Shown: positions 25,063 through 32,862 of the stretch, piece after piece
Layout of the letters: each line of letters begins with the position of its first letter
Position numbering within the stretch: position 1 is the first letter of the stretch
From: a virus
Length of the DNA: 47,762 nucleotides
IMG/VR virus record: IMGVR_UViG_3300037042_003713
Span: 1-47,762 of that record
Reading direction: 5' to 3' (one strand)
Made by a program: the position numbers and the translations under genes
Notes under the pieces: model-generated
The model's database searches: none
The model's input: only the letters and a program-made list of their open reading frames with translations
What the model was told of the DNA's origin: nothing

Positions 25063-25706
25063 TCACGTTCCTCGACCTGCGCTCGCAACAGGTCAATCCG
25101 TTCACGCCCAAGGGCTCGCCGCCCAAGTCGCCGTCAAAGGTCGTGAAGGGCAAGACGGTTGAGCGTCGCGCCATCGACGTGACCGGCGTCGTCATCCACC
25201 AGACCGCGTGCGTGTACGGTCCGAGCGCCGACCGCGCGAAGGCGTACCAACGCGCGCTCGGAATCCCGGCGCACGCGGTCGCGTTCCGCGATGGGTGCGT
25301 CGCGCTGCCCGCGCCGTTGAGCTGGTACCTGTACACGTCCAACGGCCTGAACTCGCGCACGCTCGGCCTCGAGGTCGAGGGCGTCTATCCGGGCAAGGCC
25401 GACGGCAAGGTCTGGGGCAGCGCGCCCGCGACGCCGCTCGACGAGCTCGCCCGCGACACCGCGCGCGCCGCGCTCAAGCGCCTCGTCGAAGAGGGCCGCG
25501 CGCTCGGCATGCCAATCGAGTGGATCTACGCGCACCGCCAGTCGAACGGACAGAAGCCATCCGACTGCGGATACGAACTCTGGCAACAGGTCGTGCTCGC
25601 GTACGGCGTCGCCGAACTCGGACTCAAGACGCGATGCATGGAGACGCTGGACGACGGGAAGCCGATCCCGCGCGACTGGGATCCGTCCTCGGCCGCGCCC
25701 TACTGA
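25059..25706 (+). CDS. endolysin, N-acetylmuramoyl-L-alanine amidase (Amidase_2/PGRP type)
   Basis: 215 aa. Cuts the amide bond between MurNAc and L-Ala of the peptidoglycan. The VVIHQTACVYG strand contains the first zinc histidine (His47); HAVAFRDG (73-80), LGLEVEGVYPG (104-114) and AHRQSNGQKPSDCG (159-172, His160 and Asp170/Cys171) are the other conserved blocks of the Amidase_2 fold. GTG start at 25059 is inside the stop of the holin candidate. No signal peptide, so it needs a holin for release. The N-terminal about 35 residues are basic and Pro-rich. Confidence 0.88.
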   Translation: MITFLDLRSQQVNPFTPKGSPPKSPSKVVKGKTVERRAIDVTGVVIHQTACVYGPSADRAKAYQRALGIPAHAVAFRDGCVALPAPLSWYLYTSNGLNSRTLGLEVEGVYPGKADGKVWGSAPATPLDELARDTARAALKRLVEEGRALGMPIEWIYAHRQSNGQKPSDCGYELWQQVVLAYGVAELGLKTRCMETLDDGKPIPRDWDPSSAAPY

Positions 25707-25735
25707 CGGTCGCCCGCGGTGCTAGGACTGGCACC

Positions 25736-26311
25736 ATGCGACACCTCATCCTGGCCGCTACGACGGCCCTCCTGCTCTCGCCCTCGCTCGTGTCGGGTCA
25801 GACCCGCCGCGAGTCCGATGCGCTCGTCCTGGCGCGCGTGTGCGCCCACGAGGCCGGGTGGGATGCGCTCGACGATTGCTCGGCGATCTACGACGTCTTG
25901 CGCGGCGGCGCGGAGCGGCACGGCATGACGCTGCGCGCGTTCGCGCATGCGTACTCGGGACGCGCCCTGCGCGGGCAGACGTCGCGGCCGTGGATGGCCG
26001 CGCTGCGCGAGGACGGCGCGGAGCCCGCGGGATGGCCGCGCACGCGCTACATCGTCCAGCGAGACGGCTCGGCACGCGCGTCCGCGCACCCGCCGTGGAG
26101 CGGCTATCGCGGGCAGTGGCTTGCGTTGCTGAATCACGCTCGCGCGCTGATTTCCGGTGCCGTACATTCGGCGTGTGAGGAGCCGCCGCACGACTGGGGT
26201 GGAGACATGGATCACGCTCGCGCCGAGCGGATCGGACTTATCCCCGTTGCGTGCGGCGACACGCGCAACACGTTCTATCAGCGGCCGAGTCTGGTCGCCG
26301 ACCAAGACTGA
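25736..26311 (+). CDS. secreted hydrolase-like protein of the lysis cassette
   Basis: 191 aa. Signal peptide RHLILAATTALLLSPSLVSG (residues 2-21), cleavable before QTRRES. The mature part starts ALVLARVCAHEAGWDALDDC (30-49) with Glu in CAHEAGW, then IYDVLRGGAERHGMTLRAF, YSGRALRGQTSRPWMAAL and WLALLNHARALISG. This layout recalls SleB-like or lysozyme-type cell-wall hydrolases, in which the helix with Glu provides the catalytic acid. Four Cys residues (39, 49, 149, 172) could form disulphides in the periplasm. Placed right after the amidase, so a second wall-acting protein is likely; I would not state the exact bond cut. Confidence 0.6.
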   Translation: MRHLILAATTALLLSPSLVSGQTRRESDALVLARVCAHEAGWDALDDCSAIYDVLRGGAERHGMTLRAFAHAYSGRALRGQTSRPWMAALREDGAEPAGWPRTRYIVQRDGSARASAHPPWSGYRGQWLALLNHARALISGAVHSACEEPPHDWGGDMDHARAERIGLIPVACGDTRNTFYQRPSLVADQD

Positions 26312-26320
26312 GGAGTTCGC

Positions 26321-26647
26321 ATGTTGTCCGACCTGATCACGCACGCCGGGTCATCTGCTTTCGGTGGCCTTGTCGTTGCGTTCACCGTGTGGTTGAACGC
26401 GCGAGCCAAGTCCGAGGAGAACGCGGGCGAGGCGGTCAAGGTCCGCGCGACGTCGGACGCGGCCATCGCGTCGCATCTGATCGCGACGGTTGAGCTACTC
26501 AAGGCCGAGAACGTCGAGTTCCGTCAGCGTCACGAGGAGTGCGAGAAGCAGAACGCCGATTGCGAGCGTCGCTACCGCGAGCTCCGCGCCGATGTCGACG
26601 CGCTTCGGCTGCGCTCGGATCCGAGCCTCCCAGCGGTGCGCGTGTGA
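26321..26647 (+). CDS. inner-membrane coiled-coil protein, i-spanin candidate
   Basis: 108 aa. N-terminal membrane segment SAFGGLVVAFTVWLNAR (about 12-28), then a long charged helix with heptads (ATVELLKAENVEFRQRHEEC, NADCERRYRELRADVDALRL). Its topology (short inside, long periplasmic coiled coil) fits the inner-membrane half of a two-component spanin. It overlaps the lipoprotein gene downstream. AGGAG precedes ATG 26321. A holin role is less likely with one membrane pass. Confidence 0.55.
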   Translation: MLSDLITHAGSSAFGGLVVAFTVWLNARAKSEENAGEAVKVRATSDAAIASHLIATVELLKAENVEFRQRHEECEKQNADCERRYRELRADVDALRLRSDPSLPAVRV

Positions 26648-27078
26648 GAGCCTTTGCGGTCGCTCTCGCGCTCGTGCTGACCGCGTGCGGGTCGAGCGCG
26701 CAGGATGTCGCGCGGCGGTCGCTGGCCGTGACCGCGCGCTCGCTGCGGGCGGTCGACGCGCAGCTTGCGCCCCGGTACTCGGCGGCGTCCGAGTACGCGC
26801 GCGACCAGTCGGCGACGTGGCAGGAGTACGACCAGCGCATGCAGCCGTGGAACGCGGCCGAGTCCGCCGAGCGCGGCGTCGCGCACGCGCTCATCTCGGC
26901 CGAGGTCGCGGTCGATGCGTTTGACGAGCGGCCGCGCGAGTTCTTCGACGTGATGCCGTGCCTCGTGCTCGCGGCCGACGAGCTCGTGCTCGCGCTCGAG
27001 GCCGTCGACCTGGGCGTCGATCTGCTGCGCGACGCGCTGCTCGTGATTCGACCCTACGCCGGGAGATGCGAACGATGA
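26644..27078 (+). CDS. lipoprotein, o-spanin candidate
   Basis: 144 aa from GTG 26644, overlapping the preceding stop (GTGA). Signal sequence with lipobox: RAFAVALALVLTACGSSAQD, where LTAC (about residues 12-15) would be processed by signal peptidase II, anchoring Cys15 to the outer membrane. The rest is helical (ARDQSATWQEYDQRMQ, acidic leucine-rich end to RCER). A lipoprotein next to the coiled-coil inner-membrane protein is the usual arrangement of the Rz1-like spanin partner and implies a Gram-negative host. It is longer than classical o-spanins. Confidence 0.6.
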   Translation: MRAFAVALALVLTACGSSAQDVARRSLAVTARSLRAVDAQLAPRYSAASEYARDQSATWQEYDQRMQPWNAAESAERGVAHALISAEVAVDAFDERPREFFDVMPCLVLAADELVLALEAVDLGVDLLRDALLVIRPYAGRCER

Positions 27079-27275
27079 ACCCGACCGAGATCATTCGAAC
27101 CACGATCGACATCGTCGGCGTGCTGCTCGAGGTCATCCGCGCGATCGAGGATGCCGTCAGCAACGACGATCCCGAGAAGGTCCGCGACATCCTGCGCGGC
27201 ACTCTCCTGACGTCGGCGCGTCGCCGCTACGCCGAGACGCTGGCCGCGATCAAGTTCGGGTCGCGCGAGCCCTGA
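27075..27275 (+). CDS. small helical protein at the end of the lysis cassette
   Basis: 66 aa from ATG 27075, which shares an ATGA with the lipoprotein stop; ATG 27066 is also in frame. GGGAG lies nine bases upstream. The N-terminal IIRTTIDIVGVLLEVIRAIE is a long amphipathic helix, followed by charged SNDDPEKVRDILRG. Not recognised. It could be a membrane-associated lysis regulator. It ends 15 bases before the convergent end of the leftward operon; there is no clear terminator hairpin between. Confidence 0.5.
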   Translation: MNPTEIIRTTIDIVGVLLEVIRAIEDAVSNDDPEKVRDILRGTLLTSARRRYAETLAAIKFGSREP

Positions 27276-27290
27276 CGGCCGCGCACGTCA

Positions 27291-27449
27291 TCACAGCTTC
27301 TCCAGTGCGGCAGTCTTGCGGCGGATGCCATCGGCCAGACTGACGCCGCCCGTCATCCACGCCTCTCCGAGCGCGGCGCGCGCCTCGCGCAGTTCGCGCT
27401 CCGCTTCCTCCAAGCGCACGCGAAGCGCCACCTCGATAATCGACGTCAC
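27291..27449 (-). CDS. small coiled-coil protein, last gene of the leftward operon
   Basis: 52 aa from GTG 27449, overlapping the upstream stop (GTGA), with GAGGTG in front. The middle is an obvious heptad helix (RVRLEEAERELREARAALGE) followed by AWMTGGVSLADGIRRKTAAL. Not recognised; probably a small oligomeric accessory protein. Confidence 0.5.
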   Translation of the reverse strand: MTSIIEVALRVRLEEAERELREARAALGEAWMTGGVSLADGIRRKTAALEKL

Positions 27450-27964
27450 GGCTTCACCTCTTCGAGCGTGTCGTCAGCGAGTTCACGAACCGCGATCAGT
27501 TCGTCGAACGCTGGCGTGTTCGGATACGGACAGCGTCCGGCCCACGCGCGGCACTCGACGAGCCGCGCTCGAAGCTGTCGACGCTCGTCGGTCAGCACTT
27601 GGATCTTCTGCTCCAGCGCATCGCGCGTCAGCGTTCCGTTGTCAGCGTTGACGCCGTACTCGTCGCGCAGAAACGCAAGCTGTTCGCGAAGTTCGTCGCG
27701 TTCGCGCTCGGCCTTTTCGCAGCGTTCCGTGAGCGCCTCGGCGTGTGCGCGATGCCGGTCTTCTGACAGGCGTGCGAAGTCGGTCGCGGCCTTCGCGACG
27801 ACCTCCGCGAGCAAAGCGCGTGTCCATCGTTCGTAGACCTCGCGCGCGGCGGTCTGCGCCTCCTGGCCCAGCTTCGTCGTGGCCTTGAACCAGCGGAGCA
27901 GCGCGCCGTGCGCGATCGAGTCGAGCGCGTCGCGGAGGTCGCGAAGATCGTCGGCGGTGCTCAT
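27446..27964 (-). CDS. coiled-coil protein of the early operon
   Basis: 172 aa from ATG 27964 (ATGA overlap). Acidic N-terminus (STADDLRDLRDALDSIAHGA), LLRWFKATTKLGQEAQ, then a long coiled coil (about residues 55-120, ALTERCEKAERERDELREQL). The C-terminal part has LVECRAWAGRCPYPNTPAFD and an acidic end. Not recognised; helical, cytoplasmic, no DNA-binding motif visible. Confidence 0.52.
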   Translation of the reverse strand: MSTADDLRDLRDALDSIAHGALLRWFKATTKLGQEAQTAAREVYERWTRALLAEVVAKAATDFARLSEDRHRAHAEALTERCEKAERERDELREQLAFLRDEYGVNADNGTLTRDALEQKIQVLTDERRQLRARLVECRAWAGRCPYPNTPAFDELIAVRELADDTLEEVKP

Positions 27965-28290
27965 TTTGCGGCCTTCTCCCAAAGGTCGATTGCATCGCGT
28001 AGCAGCGCGTCTCCATTCGTCGTCGCGGGACCGTCGAGCCATGCGCAAGTCTCGTTGCACAGCGATTTACCGACGACTTGTAGCCGCTCGACCTCGGCGC
28101 GAGCCTCGTCTCTCTGCTTTTGGTAGTCGAGCGCTACCCGTGTTTCTGTAGTCAGAGCGGCTTCCAGCGTTCGCACCTTCTCGCGTAGCTTCTCGGTTTC
28201 CATCATCACCTCGCGCACGCGTTCTGCCCAGTGCCGCGAGCATCCAGGAGCCTCGGCGCACACGCCGTCCTGTCCGCAATTGTCACTCAT
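27961..28290 (-). CDS. coiled-coil protein with Cys-containing ends
   Basis: 109 aa. N-terminus SDNCGQDGVCAEAPGCSRHW has three Cys and one His; a central heptad helix (VMMETEKLREKVRTLEAALT to ARAEVERLQVV) follows, then SLCNETCAWLDG with a second Cys pair. It looks like a coiled coil with metal-binding or disulphide ends. ATGA overlaps on both sides. Not recognised. Confidence 0.5.
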   Translation of the reverse strand: MSDNCGQDGVCAEAPGCSRHWAERVREVMMETEKLREKVRTLEAALTTETRVALDYQKQRDEARAEVERLQVVGKSLCNETCAWLDGPATTNGDALLRDAIDLWEKAAK

Positions 28291-28625
28291 CCGCCGTCAT
28301 CCTCTCCGCGCGCATCAATCGCGCCAACCCATCGCACCGCGACCGCGGCGACCTGGACGAGCTCCGCGCGAAGGCGCTCGACGTCGTCCTCGTGCATCGC
28401 CTCAAGCACCTCCTCGAGCAGCACGAGCGCCCACGAGCCGCGCCGCGCCCCGAACTCGGCGTCGGCGTACGCGCGCACGGTTCCGGGCGACGGCAGCGGC
28501 ACGGCGGCGTCTAGGTGCCGTCCCGTGCCGTCCGAGTAGTCGTGCGCGTCGAGGTGCCCGAGCGCTCGCTGACGGTCGCGCTCGGCGTAGACCAGCTGCA
28601 TCGCGTAGATGTCGCGCGAGTTCAT
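28287..28625 (-). CDS. MazG-like nucleotide pyrophosphohydrolase-related protein
   Basis: 112 aa from ATG 28625. The C-terminal LLEEVLEAMHEDDVERLRAE (71-90) and LVQVAAVAVRWVGAIDAR (91-108) show the EExxE-type metal-binding helix and the VQVAAVAVRW helix that I know from phage MazG-like NTP-PPases. The upstream part (DIYAMQLVYAERDRQRALGH) is the usual N-terminal helix. A role in cleaving (p)ppGpp or unusual nucleotides is plausible. Overlaps both neighbours by ATGA. Some residues of the usual EExxD block differ, so activity is uncertain. Confidence 0.62.
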   Translation of the reverse strand: MNSRDIYAMQLVYAERDRQRALGHLDAHDYSDGTGRHLDAAVPLPSPGTVRAYADAEFGARRGSWALVLLEEVLEAMHEDDVERLRAELVQVAAVAVRWVGAIDARGEDDGG

Positions 28626-28804
28626 GTCGGCCTCCGCTTGCGGAACAGCACCGCGCCTTGATTGCCGGCGAACCCGGTCGGCTTCTTCGGGACGCGCGGC
28701 ATCTCGCGAAGCTCGCGCAGCAACTGCTCGCAGTAGATGCACTTCGCGACCTTGCGCGGGAACAGGTGCAGCCCGCACGGACTGCGGCTCGGCTCTCGTC
28801 TCAT
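28622..28804 (-). CDS. small zinc-finger-like protein
   Basis: 60 aa from ATG 28804. Cys/His arrangement C-G-L-H (11-14) and C-I-Y-C (22-25) could bind one zinc; the ends are very basic (RREPSRSP, RKRRPT), which suits nucleic acid binding. PKKPTGFAGNQGAVLFRK follows the helix. Not recognised. Coupled to the DNA methyltransferase upstream and the MazG-like gene downstream by ATGA overlaps. Confidence 0.5.
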   Translation of the reverse strand: MRREPSRSPCGLHLFPRKVAKCIYCEQLLRELREMPRVPKKPTGFAGNQGAVLFRKRRPT

Positions 28805-29430
28805 GTCCACCACTCCGTGCGCGTCTTGCGCATCCTCGTGCCCTGAGTCAGCCGCACCGCGACGAAGTCCGACTTCGCGCCATCCGTTGCCGCGCCGGCC
28901 GCGAGGAACACCGGACGCCGCGCGAGATACGCGACCACGTCGAGGTGCCAACCGCGGCCGATGCGCGACCACACTCGCTCGTGTCGCTCCTGGCCGACGA
29001 GCGCGTTCAGACGCAGCAACGCGACCACGCGCGGCGCGAGCTCCATCGCGCGCTCGAGGAACGCGCCGTCGAGGCCGTTCTCATACGGCGGGTTCATCAC
29101 GACGACGTCGACCGGCGCGAGCGTCGCCGTCAGAAAGTCGGCCTCGACGACCCGCACCGTCTCGCGCACGTACGCGACCGTCAGGTGCCGCGCCCACGCC
29201 GGGTCGAGCTCGAGCGCCGTGACGCGCGCCAACGGACGAGCCGCGAGCACCGCGTCGACGAGCGCGCCCGCGCCCGCGGCGGGCTCCAGCACGCTCGGGA
29301 AGCGCGTCCCGTCGAGCGCCAGGTGCGCGACCCGCGCCGCAAGCTCGGGCGGCGTCCACCACTGCGACAGCGCCCGCTGACGAGCGTGCTCGACCGGCAG
29401 CACGTCGACGCCTGGGAGCGTCAGCGTCAC
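28801..29430 (-). CDS. DNA adenine-type (N6) methyltransferase
   Basis: 209 aa from GTG 29430 (GTGA overlap). ALSQWWTPPELAARVAHLAL near the start is the usual QWxTP lead of N6-adenine enzymes; motif I VLEPAAGAGALVDAV (47-61) binds SAM; NPPYENGLDG (113-122) is motif IV, the catalytic D/NPPY. ARVTALELDPAWARHL (69-84) is the acidic strand loop. It lacks a recognisable target domain and no restriction partner is seen nearby, so it is probably an orphan methylase that protects phage DNA. Product of Eco57I/HsdM-like fold; base specificity cannot be read. Confidence 0.82.
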   Translation of the reverse strand: MTLTLPGVDVLPVEHARQRALSQWWTPPELAARVAHLALDGTRFPSVLEPAAGAGALVDAVLAARPLARVTALELDPAWARHLTVAYVRETVRVVEADFLTATLAPVDVVVMNPPYENGLDGAFLERAMELAPRVVALLRLNALVGQERHERVWSRIGRGWHLDVVAYLARRPVFLAAGAATDGAKSDFVAVRLTQGTRMRKTRTEWWT

Positions 29431-29588
29431 GCGTCGGCCCGCGAGGCGCGGAGTCTGAGCGCGTACCACTCGACGACGTCCTCGAGCGCACGACAGGTGC
29501 CGTCGCCGTCGTCCGCCTCGATGCGCTGCGCGATGCGCTCGAGCAACTCGACCGCCTGGTCGAACTCCACCGTGATGTCCTCGATCAT
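29427..29588 (-). CDS. small acidic protein
   Basis: 53 aa from ATG 29588 (ATGA overlap). EDITVEFDQAVELLERIAQR followed by EADDGDGTCRALEDVVEWYA; two amphipathic, acidic helices, one Cys. Not recognised. Could mimic DNA or bind a partner such as the adjacent methylase, but this is speculation. Confidence 0.48.
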   Translation of the reverse strand: MIEDITVEFDQAVELLERIAQRIEADDGDGTCRALEDVVEWYALRLRASRADA

Positions 29589-30583
29589 GTCGCCCTCTTC
29601 CTGTCGTGATTCTTCGGCCATTCGCCGCGATACCGCGGCCACACTGCCATTCGCTCGCTGCGCGGCATGCCGTCGATCTTGTCGAGCAGCTTCCGCACCT
29701 TCGCGAGCACCTCGACGCGCATCTTCTGTCGTCGTTCAGGATTTCGGATGCGAAGCCCGACCCGCTCCTCAAGCCAGTCGACGCACATGCCGATCGCGAC
29801 GAGCTCGCGCAGCTGCTCCCACTCGTCGCGCGCGTCGACGTAGACGCGGCTCGGCGCGACCTCTTTCGCAACGACCTTGCGCCACAGGCGCTCGAGCTTC
29901 GCCTGGGTCTTCGCCTCGACGAACTTCGTATCGCCGATCTGCACGCACGGCGTCTTCATGCGCAGCAATCCGGCGATGTTCGCGTGCGTGAATCCGGCCT
30001 TGAACAGTCGCTTGACGATACCGCGACTCTTCGCCGCCGGCACAAGCGAGCCGTCCAGGCGGCACGACTCGTCGACCTCGAGCAGACGCCGCTCCGTGTC
30101 GGCGCGCATATGCACGGCGCGGCCATCCATGACGTGACCGATCAGGAGCGCGCTCACGCCGGACGCCTCCGCGATCGCGATCTTGCCGACGCGCTTCTTG
30201 CGCAGCGCGAGCAGATGCACGCGCGCGCGGTCGGCCGGGACGAGGCCGTTGAAGATCGTGACCCGCTCAAGGCACGCCGAGCAGTACCCGCGCCCGACGT
30301 TGCGTCGGCCCTTGAGCCACGCGCCGCCGACGACGCACGCGGTGCCGTTCAGGCCGGGGCATGTCGGCAGGCGATACGGCCGGCCGACGCGCAGGAACTC
30401 GCGGACGATCGGAGGACCGTTGACGACTGGCCGCTGCACGACCTCGAGCGCATCGCGCCGCGCCATGCGGTCGGCCTGATATGCCGCGTTCGACGCGGTG
30501 CACGGCGTGCATCGGCATCCGCGCACGTAGGCCCCGCGCGTGCCGCACGCGAACGTGCACCGCTCGATTGACGCGATAGCCAT
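29585..30583 (-). CDS. DNA-binding protein with Cys-rich N-terminus and two helix-turn-helix-like regions
   Basis: 332 aa from ATG 30583. N-terminus CGTRGAYVRGCRCTPC (13-28, Cys 13, 23, 25, 28) is the GCRCxPC block widely seen in phage and actinobacterial small regulators, likely zinc-binding. A second Cys group is around YCSACLERV. LLALRKKRVGKIAIAEASGV then SALLIGHVMDGRAV resembles a helix-turn-helix, and VKRLFKAGFTHANIAGLLRM a second one. The C-terminus is basic. Probably a transcriptional regulator or DNA-binding replication accessory. Coupled to both neighbours by one-base to four-base overlaps. Confidence 0.62.
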   Translation of the reverse strand: MAIASIERCTFACGTRGAYVRGCRCTPCTASNAAYQADRMARRDALEVVQRPVVNGPPIVREFLRVGRPYRLPTCPGLNGTACVVGGAWLKGRRNVGRGYCSACLERVTIFNGLVPADRARVHLLALRKKRVGKIAIAEASGVSALLIGHVMDGRAVHMRADTERRLLEVDESCRLDGSLVPAAKSRGIVKRLFKAGFTHANIAGLLRMKTPCVQIGDTKFVEAKTQAKLERLWRKVVAKEVAPSRVYVDARDEWEQLRELVAIGMCVDWLEERVGLRIRNPERRQKMRVEVLAKVRKLLDKIDGMPRSERMAVWPRYRGEWPKNHDRKRAT

Positions 30584-30969
30584 CAGCGACCCTCGAGGTA
30601 CTCGCGCGCGGCCTCGACGGCGGCGGTCAGCTGCCTCGCGGCCCAGTCGTACCGCGCCTGTCCCGAGTGAGGCGCGATCGCGTACTCGCCCGCGGCCTGA
30701 TAGCCGCTCTCGCCGTGCCAGCGCGTGACCTCGGCGAGATGGATGCGCGCCGTGTTCTCGTGCACCTGTTCGTCGCTGACGACCGCATAGGCCGCGCGGA
30801 GCTTCGCCAGGCGGGTCCGCGCGACCGTCGCCCGCTGGCGGGCCTGACTGCGCGACCCTCCGAGCGCGATGCTCGCGGTCGCGTCGGCCGATGCGGCGTC
30901 GGCCTTCGCCGAGCGCAGCGCGGCCGTCAGCGCGCCGAGGATGGCGGTGCGGTGCCCGCGGTCGATCAT
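30583..30969 (-). CDS. hypothetical helical protein
   Basis: 128 aa from ATG 30969. All-helical appearance, Ala/Arg-rich (RTAILGALTAALRSAKADAA, SRSQARQRATVARTRLAKLR), then VVSDEQVHENTARIHLAEVT and a Tyr/Trp-containing tail (PHSGQARYDWAARQLTAAVE). Not recognised. TGATG with the following gene and ATGA with the preceding one. Confidence 0.5.
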   Translation of the reverse strand: MIDRGHRTAILGALTAALRSAKADAASADATASIALGGSRSQARQRATVARTRLAKLRAAYAVVSDEQVHENTARIHLAEVTRWHGESGYQAAGEYAIAPHSGQARYDWAARQLTAAVEAAREYLEGR

Positions 30970-31379
30970 CGCGTCTCCGACTCGCGCATGAGCGCGTCGA
31001 GCGTGTTGCGCACCTCGGCCGCGATCTTCTCGATCTCGGGCAGCACCGGCTCGGCCGCGATGTCGGGCGAGCGAATCGCCGCGAGACGCTCGAGCATGCG
31101 CACCGACGCGACGGCCGCGGCCGCAAGGTCGACCGGCCGCCACGCCCACATGCGCCAACGGTCGATGGTGCCGCGCGCGCGGATAAGCTCGAGCTCGATG
31201 CGCTCGCGCTCGCGCATGAGGTGCCGCACGTTCGCGTCGTCGACGAGCGGCGTCATGCGCAGCAATCGCGTGCGCGTCTCGACGTGCTCGGCGCGCTCGG
31301 CCGCGAGCTCGGCCTCAAGCTCCTGCACGCGCGCCTTCAGCTGGATCGCCTCACCGAACATGATCTCGAACGTGTCCAT
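30966..31379 (-). CDS. coiled-coil protein
   Basis: 137 aa. Strong coiled coil in the first half (AIQLKARVQELEAELAAERA then EHVETRTRLLRM), IDRWRMWAWRPVDLAAAAVA in the middle, and a second helix (EIEKIAAEVRNTLDALMRES). Not recognised. It starts at ATG 31379, just after the resolvase stop, with AGGAGGTAGCG in front (strong site), so it is translated on its own as well as by coupling. Confidence 0.5.
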   Translation of the reverse strand: MDTFEIMFGEAIQLKARVQELEAELAAERAEHVETRTRLLRMTPLVDDANVRHLMRERERIELELIRARGTIDRWRMWAWRPVDLAAAAVASVRMLERLAAIRSPDIAAEPVLPEIEKIAAEVRNTLDALMRESETR

Positions 31380-31381
31380 CG

Positions 31382-31906
31382 CTACCTCCTGATCATCGTG
31401 GCCGACAGGCCAATGACTGCCGCGTCCCGCTCGTGCACGCTCGCGAGCGCCAGCTGCGGCCAGCGCGCGAGCACGACCGCATGCGCGTCCTCCTCGGGCA
31501 CGCGACCCGTGCGCGCGCCCGTGACGAGCCGCCGCGAGTCGAGCACCGTGATCTCGACCATCGGCAGACCGCGGCCGACCGCTCGGATGAGGCCGTGCGC
31601 GTACCCAAGCGCGCGCGCCTGACTCGCGCCTCGCGACCCGCTCGGCAGTTCGTACGCGAGCACGTCGGGCGCGTGCCGGCGGACGACGCCGACGAGCTCG
31701 TCGACGAGTACGTCGATGCGGCGCGCATCGTCGGACGACTGGTGCAGCATCAGTCGCTTTGTCTCGCGCTTGGTCGAGATAAGACGGTTCTCGAACAACT
31801 CAAGGTCGGCGTCGATCACGACGACGCCGCACGCCGCGAACCCGAGGTCGACGGCCATGACTCGTTGACGCATTCGCTTACCATTTATAGCTCTGCACGA
31901 ACTCAT
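31382..31906 (-). CDS. RuvC-like Holliday junction resolvase
   Basis: 174 aa from ATG 31906 (ATGA overlap; ATG 31873 is a shorter option). RNase H-like fold: MAVDLGFAACGVVVID (Asp20) is strand 1; LAYELPSGSRGASQARALGY (Glu86) the second acidic motif; EEDAHAVVLARW and ERDAAVIGLSATM (Asp161) the C-terminal acidic helix. These are the catalytic carboxylates of RuvC-type resolvases. It probably resolves branched replication or recombination intermediates before packaging and fits with RecT and the SSB-like protein further upstream in the operon. Confidence 0.82.
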   Translation of the reverse strand: MSSCRAINGKRMRQRVMAVDLGFAACGVVVIDADLELFENRLISTKRETKRLMLHQSSDDARRIDVLVDELVGVVRRHAPDVLAYELPSGSRGASQARALGYAHGLIRAVGRGLPMVEITVLDSRRLVTGARTGRVPEEDAHAVVLARWPQLALASVHERDAAVIGLSATMIRR

Positions 31907-32133
31907 GTTTGGTCACACGCGCACGGTGCCCACCCGCACGTCCCGCATCCGCCGCGTCCGCTCGCGGAGACTATCGCTCTGTCCGCCGATTCGCGGACCA
32001 TCGTCTGCCGAACGGCTCGCTCGACCCATCTGGAGAATTCCATGTTGGCGACCTTTGCGGCTTCGCGCGCATAGTCGCGCAACACCGGCTCGACCCATGC
32101 GGACAACACTACCCGCCCGTCCTTGTGGCTCAC
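31903..32133 (-). CDS. ribbon-helix-helix regulator with Cys-rich tail
   Basis: 76 aa from GTG 32133 (GTGA overlap). KDGRVVLSAWVEPVLRDYAR gives a short strand then helix; VANMEFSRWVERAVRQTMVR is a second helix: the strand-helix-helix pattern of Arc/MetJ-type DNA-binding dimers. The C-terminus CGTCGWAPCACDQ has four Cys, possibly metal-binding. A candidate for the repressor or activator of the GAAACTATTT sites, but the cognate site is not known. Directly upstream of the resolvase. Confidence 0.6.
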   Translation of the reverse strand: MSHKDGRVVLSAWVEPVLRDYAREAAKVANMEFSRWVERAVRQTMVRESADRAIVSASGRGGCGTCGWAPCACDQT

Positions 32134-32402
32134 AACAGCACCTCGACGTGCGACAGGTGAACACCGCCAGTTTTGCCGCAGACGAGCACGACCACGGACC
32201 CGTCTCCGAGAGTCCACGCCTCTGATCGTGTCGTCGTGTCCTCGGGCGGAAAGCCTTCGGATGGCGGATAGATCGGCCAATAGCGAACGGCGGTTCCAAC
32301 CGGATACGCGGCATTCCACGAAACGTCGGTGTGCGCTCCGCTGAGATTGCGCCGACGAGCACTGCGCTTTCGATCCATGGTTTTCCCGACGTACGGCATC
32401 AC
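32130..32402 (-). CDS. hypothetical protein (VGTAVRYWPI type)
   Basis: 90 aa. Basic N-terminus, then AAYPVGTAVRYWPIYPPSEG, TTTRSEAWTLGDGSVVVLVC and GGVHLSHVEVLL: an SH3-like small beta barrel often met in phage early operons. No catalytic residues are seen. ATGA overlaps on both sides. Function unknown. Confidence 0.55.
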   Translation of the reverse strand: MMPYVGKTMDRKRSARRRNLSGAHTDVSWNAAYPVGTAVRYWPIYPPSEGFPPEDTTTRSEAWTLGDGSVVVLVCGKTGGVHLSHVEVLL

Positions 32403-32809
32403 AGCACCGCCATTCTGTTGTCCATGCGGCGCTGTATCTCAGCCACGGCAGCGTCGCGGGCCGCCTCGTACGAGGGCGCGTCGCCCATCGAGCCCATCGC
32501 CCACCAGCACCATCCGACGTGCCCCGTCTCGGGCGACGACTCATCGGCGTATGTGATGACGGCCCATGGCTCGGGGCCGTCCGCTTTTTCAAAGTGCCAC
32601 TCGCCCTCGAAAAACTCCGTAGGCACCTCGCCCAAGATCGGCTGGCGATCGACGAGTCCAAGTCGGTGCCAGTCGTCAATGCGCAGACACGCGTTGCATA
32701 TGCGCAGCAGTCGCCCGGAGAACTCCCCCTTTGTGGTGCGCAACAGGAGCGCGCCAGGATCTCCACAGTCGAGGCACGCGCGGATACGGTTCGCTTCGCG
32801 GATGTTCAT
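32399..32809 (-). CDS. hypothetical zinc-finger-containing protein
   Basis: 136 aa from ATG 32809 with GGAGGATCAAGCG in front, a strong ribosome site after a 53-base gap. ACLDCGDPGALLLRT and RLLRICNACLRIDDWHRL show two CxxC pairs (one zinc ribbon). The second half (EWHFEKADGPEPWAVITYAD, GWCWWAMGSMG) is rich in Trp, with a C-terminal helix. Not recognised; nucleic acid binding is possible from the zinc ribbon. Confidence 0.55.
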   Translation of the reverse strand: MNIREANRIRACLDCGDPGALLLRTTKGEFSGRLLRICNACLRIDDWHRLGLVDRQPILGEVPTEFFEGEWHFEKADGPEPWAVITYADESSPETGHVGWCWWAMGSMGDAPSYEAARDAAVAEIQRRMDNRMAVL

Positions 32810-32862
32810 TCGCTTGATCCTCCGGCTCGACGCGCGAGCGTGTCGCGCGCCGAACCCGTCGA

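Noticed and set aside
27276-27290. Bidirectional terminator between the lysis genes and the leftward operon
   Set aside because: Only 15 bases lie between the two stops and I see no stem with a T-run.
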